Source: Colwellia sp. PAMC 21821
GTDB taxonomy: Bacteria; Pseudomonadota; Gammaproteobacteria; Enterobacterales; Alteromonadaceae
Assembly (NCBI RefSeq): GCF_002077175.1
Contig: NZ_CP014943.1
Location: 3,286,001 to 3,350,000, forward strand
Reading direction: 5' to 3'
DNA: 64,000 nt
The translations under genes were made by a program, and so were the position numbers. The notes under the pieces were generated by a model, which did not search any database, was not told where the DNA came from, and was given only the letters and a program-made list of their open reading frames with translations. Each line of letters starts with the position of its first letter. The stretch's first letter is position 1. Positions 56,665-64,000 of the stretch are shown in pieces.

Positions 56665-56963
56665 GACATCACCCTAGCTACTTGTTTGCTTTGCCCATTT
56701 ATTGCGTCAAGTAAATCCGAATGACAATGTCGGTGCTTATCCAAGGTTATTTTCTTGGTAAAACTAACTAATACGATTTCATGCTGGTTCCTATTCCGAG
56801 TCGCTTTATCTTTAACTCGTTTAACATGAGTAGGAGCATAACTCTGCAGTACTACCTGATCATATAGTGCATGTTGTATTTCACTAAGGCTCGACATAAC
56901 AGATCTTGTTGTTGAATGATGGTTGCCATTATCTTTTAAACACCTGTCAAATTTAAGTAGCAT
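56661..56963 (-). CDS. Small protein of unknown function upstream of the astA-like gene
   Basis: About 100 residues, basic and His-rich in the C-terminal part (TLDKHRHCHSDLLDAINGQ). The stop overlaps the AstA-like start (ATGA), which suggests coupling. Start uncertain: ATG 56963, or ATG 56897 for a shorter form; neither has a strong ribosome site. No family recognised. It might be the remnant of a longer gene. Confidence 0.4.
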   Translation of the reverse strand: MLLKFDRCLKDNGNHHSTTRSVMSSLSEIQHALYDQVVLQSYAPTHVKRVKDKATRNRNQHEIVLVSFTKKITLDKHRHCHSDLLDAINGQSKQVARVMS

Positions 56964-57034
56964 AACAGTCAATTTAATGTATTATTTTTTACAAAACGTC
57001 ACACTTATATAGCAAAAGTTATTGAGGTATTACT

Positions 57035-57463
57035 ATGATCACTGAAGCGGAAGAGAAACTTCTTACGGTCTTAAAGAAAGATGTTCGGGCCAGCATTTCA
57101 GATATTGCCCGAGAACTTAATCTTTCACGGGCGACCGTACATGTCCGAATTGAGAAACTTGAGCGAATTGGCGTTATTAAGGGTTATAGTTTGGAATTAG
57201 GAAAAAGTTATCTGAATAACTTTATTTCAGCACACGTTTCCATTGCGACCCAACAAGACAAATCATTGCAAGTCAGAGCGACTTTATTAAAAACCCTGGA
57301 TATTACAGAGGTTCACTCAGTCAATGGGGAATATGATCTTATCGCCGTGATCAAAACGAAAACCTCAGAAAAACTCGATGATATTCTACATAAGATTGCC
57401 ACAATTGATGGTGTATTACGTACTAATTCTTCGATAATACTGGCGACTAGATATTCTGATTAA
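57035..57463 (+). CDS. Lrp/AsnC-family transcriptional regulator
   Basis: 142 residues: N-terminal winged helix (ISDIARELNLSRATVHVRIE) and C-terminal ligand-binding RAM domain (VHSVNGEYDLIAVIKTK). Divergent from the AstA-like block, with about 70 bases between the starts, so it is the likely regulator of that block in response to an amino acid. GAGG ribosome site before ATG. Confidence 0.9.
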   Translation: MITEAEEKLLTVLKKDVRASISDIARELNLSRATVHVRIEKLERIGVIKGYSLELGKSYLNNFISAHVSIATQQDKSLQVRATLLKTLDITEVHSVNGEYDLIAVIKTKTSEKLDDILHKIATIDGVLRTNSSIILATRYSD

Positions 57464-57686
57464 AGCATAGAAGTGGCTGAAGCTAAAAAAATTCAAGCTC
57501 TTTAAGGTCGGTTTTACATATTTTTATTCGCTCTTTATTAAGTTGTAATTAAAATTTTTTGTTAATTTTTTGTGCCTTAATCGATCTAGGGGCTAAAGCT
57601 TCAAAAGAATATCAAAGGGGGGCAGGGTCTGACCTATCTCCACAAATAAACGATAAAAATCAATAAAATAATTTAAAAATCAGGGA

Positions 57687-57752
57687 ACATTCATGACGTT
57701 TAGTGATCAGATCTATCGCCAAACAAATACAACCAGGAAACGCCATGAATGT
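57687..57752. repeat. 15-bp inverted repeat with a 36-base loop
   Basis: Arms ACATTCATGACGTTT (57687-57701) and AAACGCCATGAATGT (57738-57752) pair with one mismatch. It lies in the repeat-rich, gene-free 700 bases between the Lrp gene and the small gene at 58175. Confidence 0.75.
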
Positions 57753-57809
57753 CCGCTATATTTTGCATAAAACAGTTACGCTTGTCACTCATAAAATGCA
57801 CATACCATT

Positions 57810-57970
57810 GGGTCAGGTCTTATCTTTTGCCCTTAAGCCGTATATTGAATGTAATGGCTTGATTTAGCTTTGAAAGTAAGCTGCTTCGTCTTAACCGAGG
57901 CATTTTTATAAGCTATGCTCGGTTTTGTGTTGTGAACGTTGTCGCATAGGCAAAATACAAGACCTGACCC
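57810..57970. mobile_element. 161-bp MITE-like element with 22-bp inverted ends
   Basis: The left end starts GGGTCAGGTCTT and finishes TTTTGCC; the right end is its reverse complement with two changes in 22. Inside is a smaller hairpin around AACCGAG / CTCGGTT (57894-57924). No coding capacity. A third copy of the end sequence, without a partner, is at 58416-58437. Ends of this kind accompany REP-associated tyrosine transposases in some marine bacteria; no such transposase is present here. Confidence 0.75.
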
Positions 57971-58174
57971 CATTGCTTTTTAGGGTGCTCTGTTTATATA
58001 CAGTTACCGTGCGTTTCCCGCTTTCTACATCGGGTTATTCAATGGTTGATAATAACATATTGAATATAAAAGATTGGTTATGTATATTGATTTGAATAAA
58101 TATTCATTAGTCGGACTGTCTTGTTGATTTAAAGTGGGATCTGATCTGTCTAATACGCTGTTTTATACCATTAG

Positions 58175-58390
58175 ATGTTTGGTTATAAAATTAGAAAGGA
58201 TGCTCAATTGCAAAAAATAATCGAATTTAAAAGTAAAAACTTTTGGTCTAGCAAAGTTGATATTAATTCACTCAATACTAAAATTTCAGCGCTAAATAAA
58301 GATGGTTGGGTGATAAAATCTATAATACCTAATACGACTATATTTGGTGCTGTTATTTCATATACCTTAATGATCGAGTTATCTGACTAG
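58175..58390 (+). CDS. Small DUF4177-like protein
   Basis: 71 residues. A short basic start followed by a beta-alpha-beta-like pattern with LNTKISALNKDGWVIKSI and ISYTLMIELSD, the pattern of DUF4177 proteins (function unknown). No good ribosome site before ATG 58175, so the start is doubtful. It stands alone between repeat elements, as cassette-like genes do. Confidence 0.5.
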   Translation: MFGYKIRKDAQLQKIIEFKSKNFWSSKVDINSLNTKISALNKDGWVIKSIIPNTTIFGAVISYTLMIELSD

Positions 58391-58565
58391 CGTACTTGGC
58401 ATATAACAATTAAACGGGTCAGGCCTTGTATCTTGCAATAGGGGGACTAATTCTTGAATAACGCTCAGGCAAGAACTTGCCTCAATACCTTATACTAATG
58501 AGGGTAGCAGCATTAAATCTTACTATGACTCAATTGACGCTGCACATTCCTAAATTGGTACCTGC

Positions 58566-58624
58566 GGGGTCAGGTTAGTTGAAATTCCTATTAGTTAAAT
58601 GCTAATGGAATTAACGAGGACCCC
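58566..58624. repeat. REP-like palindrome
   Basis: Outer arms GGGGTC / GACCCC and inner arms GTTGAAATTCC-ATTAG / CTAAT-GGAATTAAC around a seven-base loop. The left arm (58566-58589) recurs as a direct repeat at 59230-59253, on the far side of the toxin-antitoxin remnant. Confidence 0.7.
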
Positions 58625-58722
58625 CTCCAACTTAATCGTGGGTGATATTGCTCCTTGATATCTAATGACATTATAACGTTGTAATGTCATAGTGTTATTT
58701 AATGTTTGATGGGGACATTATC

Positions 58723-58956
58723 ATGAGTAATTTATCAAAACGTTCTACTGTTTATTTTGAGCCTGAAATACATCAAGCTTTGAAAATTCGTGCGGCCTCC
58801 GCCCACTTATCCGTTTCAGAGTTGATAGATGAAGCTGTTCGTTTATTAATGCGTGAAGACCAAGAAGATTTAGCTGCTGTATCGGCAAGAGTTAATGAGC
58901 CTGATCTTTCATATGAAGCATTACTAAATGATTTGAAGTCACATGGAAAAATATAG
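58723..58956 (+). CDS. Ribbon-helix-helix antitoxin (CopG/RelB type)
   Basis: 77 residues from ATG 58723 (GGGGA upstream). Ribbon-helix-helix pattern: TVYFEPEIHQALKIRAA, then SVSELIDEAVRLLM, followed by an acidic C-terminal part that would bind the toxin. The stop lies 14 bases inside the next frame, a typical toxin-antitoxin overlap. Its partner toxin is broken, so it is now an orphan. Confidence 0.85.
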   Translation: MSNLSKRSTVYFEPEIHQALKIRAASAHLSVSELIDEAVRLLMREDQEDLAAVSARVNEPDLSYEALLNDLKSHGKI

Positions 58957-59205
58957 AATTACGTTTAAAAAATCAGTGACTAAAGATTTACGGATTATTC
59001 CTAAAAACGATATAAAAAAATTCTAAGTAAAATAGTTACATTAGCTGAAAACCCCAGGGGCGAAGGTTGTATAAAACTTTAGGGTCAAGAACATTACAGA
59101 ATTCGGCAGGGCTTGTATCGAATCGTGTATGAAATAAAAGATGATGTTCTTGTTATTAATGTAGTAAAGGTTGCCCACAAATCTCATGTATATAAAAGTA
59201 GTTGA
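58943..59205 (+). pseudogene. Decayed RelE/ParE-family toxin
   Basis: ATG 58943 begins EKYRITFKKSVTKDLRIIP and then breaks: the A7 run at 59014-59020 needs one more A to continue IKKILSKIVTLAENPRGEG. Further on, in the corrected frame, TAG at 59080-59082 stops translation before GQEHYRIRQGLYRIVYEI, the RelE core with its basic catalytic residues, and the end HKSHVYKSS. Two independent lesions show that the toxin is truly inactive. Confidence 0.9.
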
Positions 59206-59229
59206 TCAGGTAGCCAGCAGTATTTTTAC

Positions 59230-59253
59230 GGGGTCAGGTTCGTTGAAGTTCCT
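59230..59253. repeat. Direct repeat flanking the toxin-antitoxin remnant
   Basis: GGGGTCAGGTT, then GTTGAA and TTCCT, matching 58566-58589 at 22 of 24 bases. The two copies bracket exactly the antitoxin and toxin remnant. Confidence 0.8.
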
Positions 59254-59346
59254 GAAAATGCTAGAGACAATCCAGTGGCGCTGAGAGATAAAATTTTTCA
59301 CTCAGCTATCATCCACTCAGCTATCAGCCACTCACCTATCAATGCT

Positions 59347-60735
59347 CTATTTAATCAACTCAATCAATTCATGAATGGTTTTAACCGCGGTAATTTTAGC
59401 CCCTAAGCCTTCCATTGATTTATGGTAATTACGAAATGGAATAAATATCTCGGTAAAGCCATGCTGCGCTGCTTCTTTTACTCGTGGTACGCCGCTGTCG
59501 ATAGGGCGCACATCACCATTTAAACTTAATTCACCCATAATGCAGGTGGTTCTTGGAATAACAAATTCATTTAAGCTGCTTAAAAGGGCGGTGACTAAGG
59601 CTAGATCAATACAGGTTTCTGACTCGTCTATTTTTAAGCCACCAATAATATTGAAAAAGGTATCATGATAAATTTTAGTTTTGGTGTGTTTACGCAAAAT
59701 ACCGGTTAACATCTTAATACGGTTCATATTCAAGCCAACACAAACACGCTGTGGAAACTCTGCTTCAGTTTCTGTGGTTAAACACTGAATTTCGAGCAAT
59801 AAATTCCTGTTACCTTTGCGAATGCACGTAATGGCAGAGCCCGGAGATTCAGTACTTGATCCCGATAAAAATATTTCACTGGGGTTATCAACACTGAGCA
59901 TACCGCGTTCACACATTTTAAAAATACCGACAGTATCAATATCACCAAAGCGGTTTTTATTGGCTCTTAGGGTGCGTATTTGGCCGTCGTTGGTGTCAAT
60001 ATGCAATAGCGCATCGACAATGTGTACTAAGGTTTGTGGCCCCGCAATTTCGTTGTTTTTATTTACATGAGCAATTAAAAACATAGTAACGTTATTTTGT
60101 TTACAGTATTGCGTTAATGCCTGCGCCGCGCCTTTTACTTGTGAAGGCGAGCCTGGGCTGCCATTGGCATTTTCTGTAACTACTGCCTGAATAGAGTCGA
60201 TAACGGCAAACTTGATTTTCTTTTGCTCTAATTCTTCAATAATGGCTTCAACACTGGTTTCAGACAATAAATACAATTCGTCAGGGTTATAATCAAGCTT
60301 TAAGCGTTGCACCCTGTTTTTGAACTGCGAAAGTGATTCTTCTGCGGTACAGTAAAGTGACGGCATTAATTGTGACATACGGGAAACTAAATCCGAAAGC
60401 AGGGTGGTTTTACCCGCCCCCGGATCGCCTGAAATAATGTTGACTGAGCCTGTAGTAACACCGCCACACAATACACGGTCAAGCTCGCCTATGCCGGTTA
60501 GCTGTTTTTCAGCTTCAGTAGTTTCAACTTCATTAATTTTTTTAGAACCGCCGCCCGTACCGCCAGCATAACCACCTGATGAGGTACGACTTTTAGTGGC
60601 ACTTTTACTTTGATTAGGAGAAATTTTCATTTCAGCTAAGGTATTCCATGCGCCACATCTGCATTGGCCTTGCCAACGAGGGTAGTTCATACCGCAGTCG
60701 GTACAAACGAATTCTATTTTTGCTAACTTTGCCAT
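59347..60735 (-). CDS. radA: DNA repair protein RadA (Sms)
   Basis: 462 residues from ATG 60735; the frame is open to 60771 but MAKLAKIEFVCTDCGMNYP is the family start. Zinc finger CTDCG / CRCG, Walker A GDPGAGKTTLL, the RadA motif ANKNRFG, and a C-terminal Lon-like domain (MGELSLNGDVRPI). A RecA-related helicase that processes recombination intermediates. Divergent from the PilZ gene. Confidence 0.96.
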   Translation of the reverse strand: MAKLAKIEFVCTDCGMNYPRWQGQCRCGAWNTLAEMKISPNQSKSATKSRTSSGGYAGGTGGGSKKINEVETTEAEKQLTGIGELDRVLCGGVTTGSVNIISGDPGAGKTTLLSDLVSRMSQLMPSLYCTAEESLSQFKNRVQRLKLDYNPDELYLLSETSVEAIIEELEQKKIKFAVIDSIQAVVTENANGSPGSPSQVKGAAQALTQYCKQNNVTMFLIAHVNKNNEIAGPQTLVHIVDALLHIDTNDGQIRTLRANKNRFGDIDTVGIFKMCERGMLSVDNPSEIFLSGSSTESPGSAITCIRKGNRNLLLEIQCLTTETEAEFPQRVCVGLNMNRIKMLTGILRKHTKTKIYHDTFFNIIGGLKIDESETCIDLALVTALLSSLNEFVIPRTTCIMGELSLNGDVRPIDSGVPRVKEAAQHGFTEIFIPFRNYHKSMEGLGAKITAVKTIHELIELIK

Positions 60736-61100
60736 TTGGCTGCCTATTTCTAAAATTAATATTTTAACCAATTACTATTAGTCAAAATTATGACAAAACA
60801 TCAGATTAATATATATTTAAAGTTGTTTGTCAGGGAAATTGTTTATCTATATTTTTATATTTATAATCAGCTACTTAAATAATGCTGTGTAAGTTTTATT
60901 GTTTCAAATGAAGGTTTTTAGCTTTTCTACCTTTAAAGTCATTTAACAGGTATGGTTATTGCTTTAAAAACAGTTAAATATAAATGGGTTACTTTTCAAA
61001 GTAGTGCTTAGCCATGTAGTGTTAATTTTATAACAAGCCACATATACTAGCGCAAAACACGATAAGTAGTTTTCTTTATTGTAAAGATATTGAAGCGTAA
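60736..61100. other. Intergenic region between radA and the PilZ gene
   Basis: 365 A/T-rich bases between two divergent genes. They must hold both promoters, but no repeat, small frame or clear regulatory site was seen. Confidence 0.5.
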
Positions 61101-63554
61101 ATGAATAAAGATTTTTCAAAATATCAAAAAATTATTGATGAATTTAGTGGCCAAGTCCCAAATAGTGACTTTGAAGCTAGGTTTAATGCTGTCACAAAAA
61201 GCATGACGAAGACTGAAAGCTTCCTGTTAAAAATGGAATTAAAACGACTAGCAGCACCTTGTAGTCGATTGATTGATTTACGAGGACATGTGGACGGCGA
61301 ATGCAAAGCTTTTGAACATGAAGAAAGAATTCATTTTTTAGATAGAATTGCCAGCGTGGTTTTCACTGAGATTTTTTCGCGATATGGCGGCTATACCATC
61401 GGCGTTTACGAAGCTGTAATGAATACTGAAAATAACTTTCGAGTTATTTATCAAAAAGAGAAAAGTAAGGTCACTAAAAGCCTACCTGATGACACCAGCA
61501 AAATATTTGAAAAATCTCAGTTTCCGGCGCAATTTTTCCGCTTTGGCATTTATAATGATCGTGCTGAAGAGCGGATGAATTTTGTTATCCCAATTAAAAT
61601 TTCGCTAGTTGATGAGCGTGCATTCGAATGTTCAACTTCAGATATAAGTATTAATGGCTGTAAATTCAGAATTAATGATTTAAGCACTATTAAAATAGGG
61701 CAAAAAATAACGCTGCGCTTTACGGGTTTAGAAGAACAGTACCAATTAACTGATGATAGCGACTTAATATACGAAGTTAAAAATGTCACCATTTTAGATA
61801 ACATGCAATTGGTCGGCGTGAAAAGAGTTACCGAAGATCTATCGAACTCTGATAGTTTTTCAAAATACCTTATTAGTTTTATTCACAGCAATAAACGACG
61901 TTATAAAATCAACTTAGACAATACCATTAGCGCTTTACAAACACGCAGTTTTGAACAGTTTGTTATGCCAAAGTCCAATGAATTACCTGTTTTTATTGAA
62001 AGAAACGACAAGGTTTTAACCCCGAAATATGCGCTAACTTGTAATAATAACCAAGATATTTACCAGTACTGGCAGGATGAAAATCACTATTCAACGCTAT
62101 ATTGTTTAATATCGCAAGAGCGAATTATTCGACTTAAAAAGTTAGCTTTATCTGGGAAATCATTATTAGTTTTTAGCTTTATTCATAAAAGCAAAGGTAA
62201 GTCATATTTTTATACTGCAGATGAAATACAGCTGAGTGATGATCCTGAATTTATGCAGCAATTTTTGGGATTTTCTGCGTCAAAAGCGCATTTTTCGGTT
62301 TCTCAATTAAGCTTGTTGGATGTAGATACAAGCTGCGCCGAATCTCACTTTACTTTATCTAATAGTATCACTCAGAAAAATGAATATTTAAATGCCCCTG
62401 TATCTGATGAGGTTAAGACATTATTAGCTAAAATACCTTATATTGTTGTGGTAAGTGATATTACGCAGGATGAAATGCTGCATGCTTATAAGGCGTTGTC
62501 TTATGAAGGAATTAATACGGTTAAATTAAAAAGATTTGGTCATAAACGTTTAAGTAAACCGTTCAGTGTTGATGAAGTTGGCATAAACTATAGAAATCAG
62601 CGACAAGAATTACGCTTTACCTATAAGACCCCGGCTAATATTAAAATTGATAATGTTATTTCGTCAGGATCTTCACTTAATTTCTCGACGTCTGGTTTAA
62701 AAATTGTATTAGATAAAGCGACAACCTTGGTAGCCGGTGACATTGTTCATTTAGGTTTGCCCAAGCTGCAACAAATAACATCGGTGTTCGACTTAACTGG
62801 CTTACCCTATGAGGTAATACGAGTTAATCGCACTAAAACTATCGTTAATTTAAGAGTTTATATTGAAAAACATCAACATATAGGTCGTAAGTTTTTTAAA
62901 GCATTGATTGATAAAAACCGTCATAAATTAACTTCAGACGAATATGCTCAGTCTAATCCTGGCTTAGCTAAAGCGCTGAGGAATATTTACAGTGCCAGTT
63001 CCAAGTTACCGACACTTGTTGTGCAAACAAGTGGAAGCCGTTATAAGTCGGATGTTATTGCAAGTGGCGACCCTAGTGGTAAGTTAATGGCCGAAATGGC
63101 GCAATTAAGTGATCGTAAATCTTATTACAACTTATACCCAATATTGGGGCATGCAGATTTCATGAATAACTTAACGGTTAAGTTAAAGAAAATGCAGAAC
63201 ACAGAAACAGCAAGTTCTAAAGTGCTTTATATCGCGATTAACCCTAGCGTCGACAGGGTAGATAAAGCCGTAACCATAAAGCTGTCGGCAGAGTTAGACA
63301 GTGAAGAATTAAAGCAATCTTTTATTCATCAAGCATTGAAAAACGGTCAATTTTTCTGTGTGTTGATGAAGCTATCACGTGCTGCAGGACCTGATATGAA
63401 TCACCTGAATCCAGAACTTAGCTATATTAGTTCTTACGCCATTCATCGCGGTAAACAAATTGAACAAGAAATATGGAGCGTTGCAGGTATTGCGCAAATT
63501 TTTGATATTACCCAAGAAGTGATTTTTCGTTATCGTTTAATGCGTAAAAACTAA
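61101..63554 (+). CDS. Large PilZ-domain protein
   Basis: 817 residues, no membrane segments. Two PilZ-like regions: one around 165-260, with VIPIKISLVDERAFECSTSDISINGCKF (read as two parts, IPIKISLVDERAF and STSDISINGCKFR), and one around 505-600 with NYRNQRQELRFTYKTPANIK and STSGLKIVL. PilZ domains bind cyclic di-GMP through an RxxxR / (D/N)xSxxG pair. Large proteins of this kind are found next to radA in Shewanella and Colwellia and are thought to link c-di-GMP to motility or surface behaviour; the exact role is unknown. Confidence 0.8.
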   Translation: MNKDFSKYQKIIDEFSGQVPNSDFEARFNAVTKSMTKTESFLLKMELKRLAAPCSRLIDLRGHVDGECKAFEHEERIHFLDRIASVVFTEIFSRYGGYTIGVYEAVMNTENNFRVIYQKEKSKVTKSLPDDTSKIFEKSQFPAQFFRFGIYNDRAEERMNFVIPIKISLVDERAFECSTSDISINGCKFRINDLSTIKIGQKITLRFTGLEEQYQLTDDSDLIYEVKNVTILDNMQLVGVKRVTEDLSNSDSFSKYLISFIHSNKRRYKINLDNTISALQTRSFEQFVMPKSNELPVFIERNDKVLTPKYALTCNNNQDIYQYWQDENHYSTLYCLISQERIIRLKKLALSGKSLLVFSFIHKSKGKSYFYTADEIQLSDDPEFMQQFLGFSASKAHFSVSQLSLLDVDTSCAESHFTLSNSITQKNEYLNAPVSDEVKTLLAKIPYIVVVSDITQDEMLHAYKALSYEGINTVKLKRFGHKRLSKPFSVDEVGINYRNQRQELRFTYKTPANIKIDNVISSGSSLNFSTSGLKIVLDKATTLVAGDIVHLGLPKLQQITSVFDLTGLPYEVIRVNRTKTIVNLRVYIEKHQHIGRKFFKALIDKNRHKLTSDEYAQSNPGLAKALRNIYSASSKLPTLVVQTSGSRYKSDVIASGDPSGKLMAEMAQLSDRKSYYNLYPILGHADFMNNLTVKLKKMQNTETASSKVLYIAINPSVDRVDKAVTIKLSAELDSEELKQSFIHQALKNGQFFCVLMKLSRAAGPDMNHLNPELSYISSYAIHRGKQIEQEIWSVAGIAQIFDITQEVIFRYRLMRKN

Positions 63555-63636
63555 AGTAAAATTACTCGGTATTTTAATAACCCAGATAACTGAAAAAATT
63601 AAAGTAAAAAATATACTATAGGTTTAATTTTATTTG

Positions 63637-63678
63637 ATTATTTATCAGCTAAGTCAATCAGCTTAGCTGATAAATAAT
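63637..63678. repeat. Perfect 17-bp hairpin downstream of the PilZ gene
   Basis: ATTATTTATCAGCTAAG and its exact reverse complement around an eight-base loop. It is not followed by a T run, so it may be an mRNA 3' end stabiliser or a regulator site and not a classical terminator. Confidence 0.8.
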
Positions 63679-63914
63679 GAAATCGAACCCGTGCATCTTT
63701 TTGGGTGCAGACATTAAATTCCCTCCTGAATAGTTAGACGCAATAACCAGAAATTATACAGTCATACTAATTCACTGACTAATCTCCTGGTCAACTATTT
63801 GCTATGCAGTTTATAGCCAAAATTTAACAGAAACTAAAATAAACTTGTGCAGAAATATTCACATAGCAAGAATAAACTCTTATAATATAGCTTCCATTGT
63901 ATTTAGAGTTTTTT

Positions 63915-64000
63915 ATGTTTAAAGCAGCTTCAAGAGTCTTCGTTATCGCGTTTATGCTTATTGCCTTTATTGGGCAAGCAATCGCTTTTAATAGCGCTAT
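63915..64000 (+). CDS. Start of an exported protein, cut by the window edge
   Basis: The 28 visible residues form a signal peptide (FKAASRVFVIAFMLIAFIGQ, then AIA as the likely cut). The mature part is outside the window, so the family cannot be told. Confidence 0.55.
   Translation, partial: MFKAASRVFVIAFMLIAFIGQAIAFNSA

Noticed and set aside
63690..63730. Possible tRNA-like fragment near GTGCATCTTTTTGGGTGCA
   Set aside because: It forms only a short hairpin; no acceptor stem, T loop or CCA end could be found.

Overview
The window looks like a chromosomal segment of a marine gammaproteobacterium of the order Alteromonadales, most likely Colwelliaceae (Colwellia or Thalassotalea-like). The reasons are the low GC by eye, the ExeM-type secreted nuclease, the MshA-like pilin, the rhombotarget lipoprotein with a GlyGly-CTERM-like tail, and the short palindromic repeats beginning ATACCAA. 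The taxonomic call is an inference from gene content; no rRNA or tRNA gene was seen.

Layout. 1-4.5 kb: an XRE-cupin regulator divergent from a PuuB-like FAD oxidoreductase, then a secreted amidohydrolase lipoprotein with a 3' frameshift at a G run. 4.5-5.8 kb: a gene-free stretch with degenerate repeats. 5.8-9.8 kb: a large secreted protein that joins two different nuclease domains. 10-17 kb: an HTH/2TM protein with no usable start codon, a very large hybrid sensor kinase with a built-in periplasmic-binding domain, and a BtuF-like protein without signal peptide encoded directly upstream of it.

17.3-31 kb is a cobalamin locus. It holds two alpha-ribazole-phosphatase-like genes, cobT-cobS-cobU-cobQ as an overlapping operon behind a cobalamin riboswitch, btuB behind a second riboswitch, cobD-cbiB-cobC on the minus strand, and a third riboswitch in front of a BtuM-like membrane protein, cobB/cbiA and the corrinoid adenosyltransferase. 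Together these cover uptake, a,c-diamide and late amidation, adenosylation and nucleotide-loop assembly; the corrin-ring genes and the BtuCD transporter are not in the window. The consumer may be the B12-dependent methionine synthase metH (50.1-53.9 kb), co-transcribed with metA behind a MetJ-box-like site.

31-40 kb: a lone type IV-like pilin, a bacterial voltage-gated cation channel with an acidic, Ca-like selectivity filter, two tandem paralogous TPR hybrid histidine kinases whose upstream regions are also duplicated, and an XRE regulator coupled to a frameshifted membrane protein. 40-48.5 kb: small household and unknown genes (DUF1697, DUF962, LysE exporter, rhombotarget lipoprotein plus a coupled small membrane protein, DUF1275), a secD-secF pair and an HD-domain hydrolase. 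54-57.5 kb: an amine oxidoreductase, AstA-like gene and Lrp-type regulator block. 57.6-59.3 kb: an accessory patch full of GGGTCAGGT repeats, including a MITE-like element and a toxin-antitoxin pair whose toxin has decayed. 59.3-64 kb: radA, a large PilZ protein and the start of one more gene.

Three genes (amidohydrolase, membrane protein at 39.6-40.1 kb, RelE-like toxin) carry frameshifts that would each be repaired by one extra base in a homopolymer run. Some may be sequencing artefacts, but the toxin also has an independent in-frame stop.
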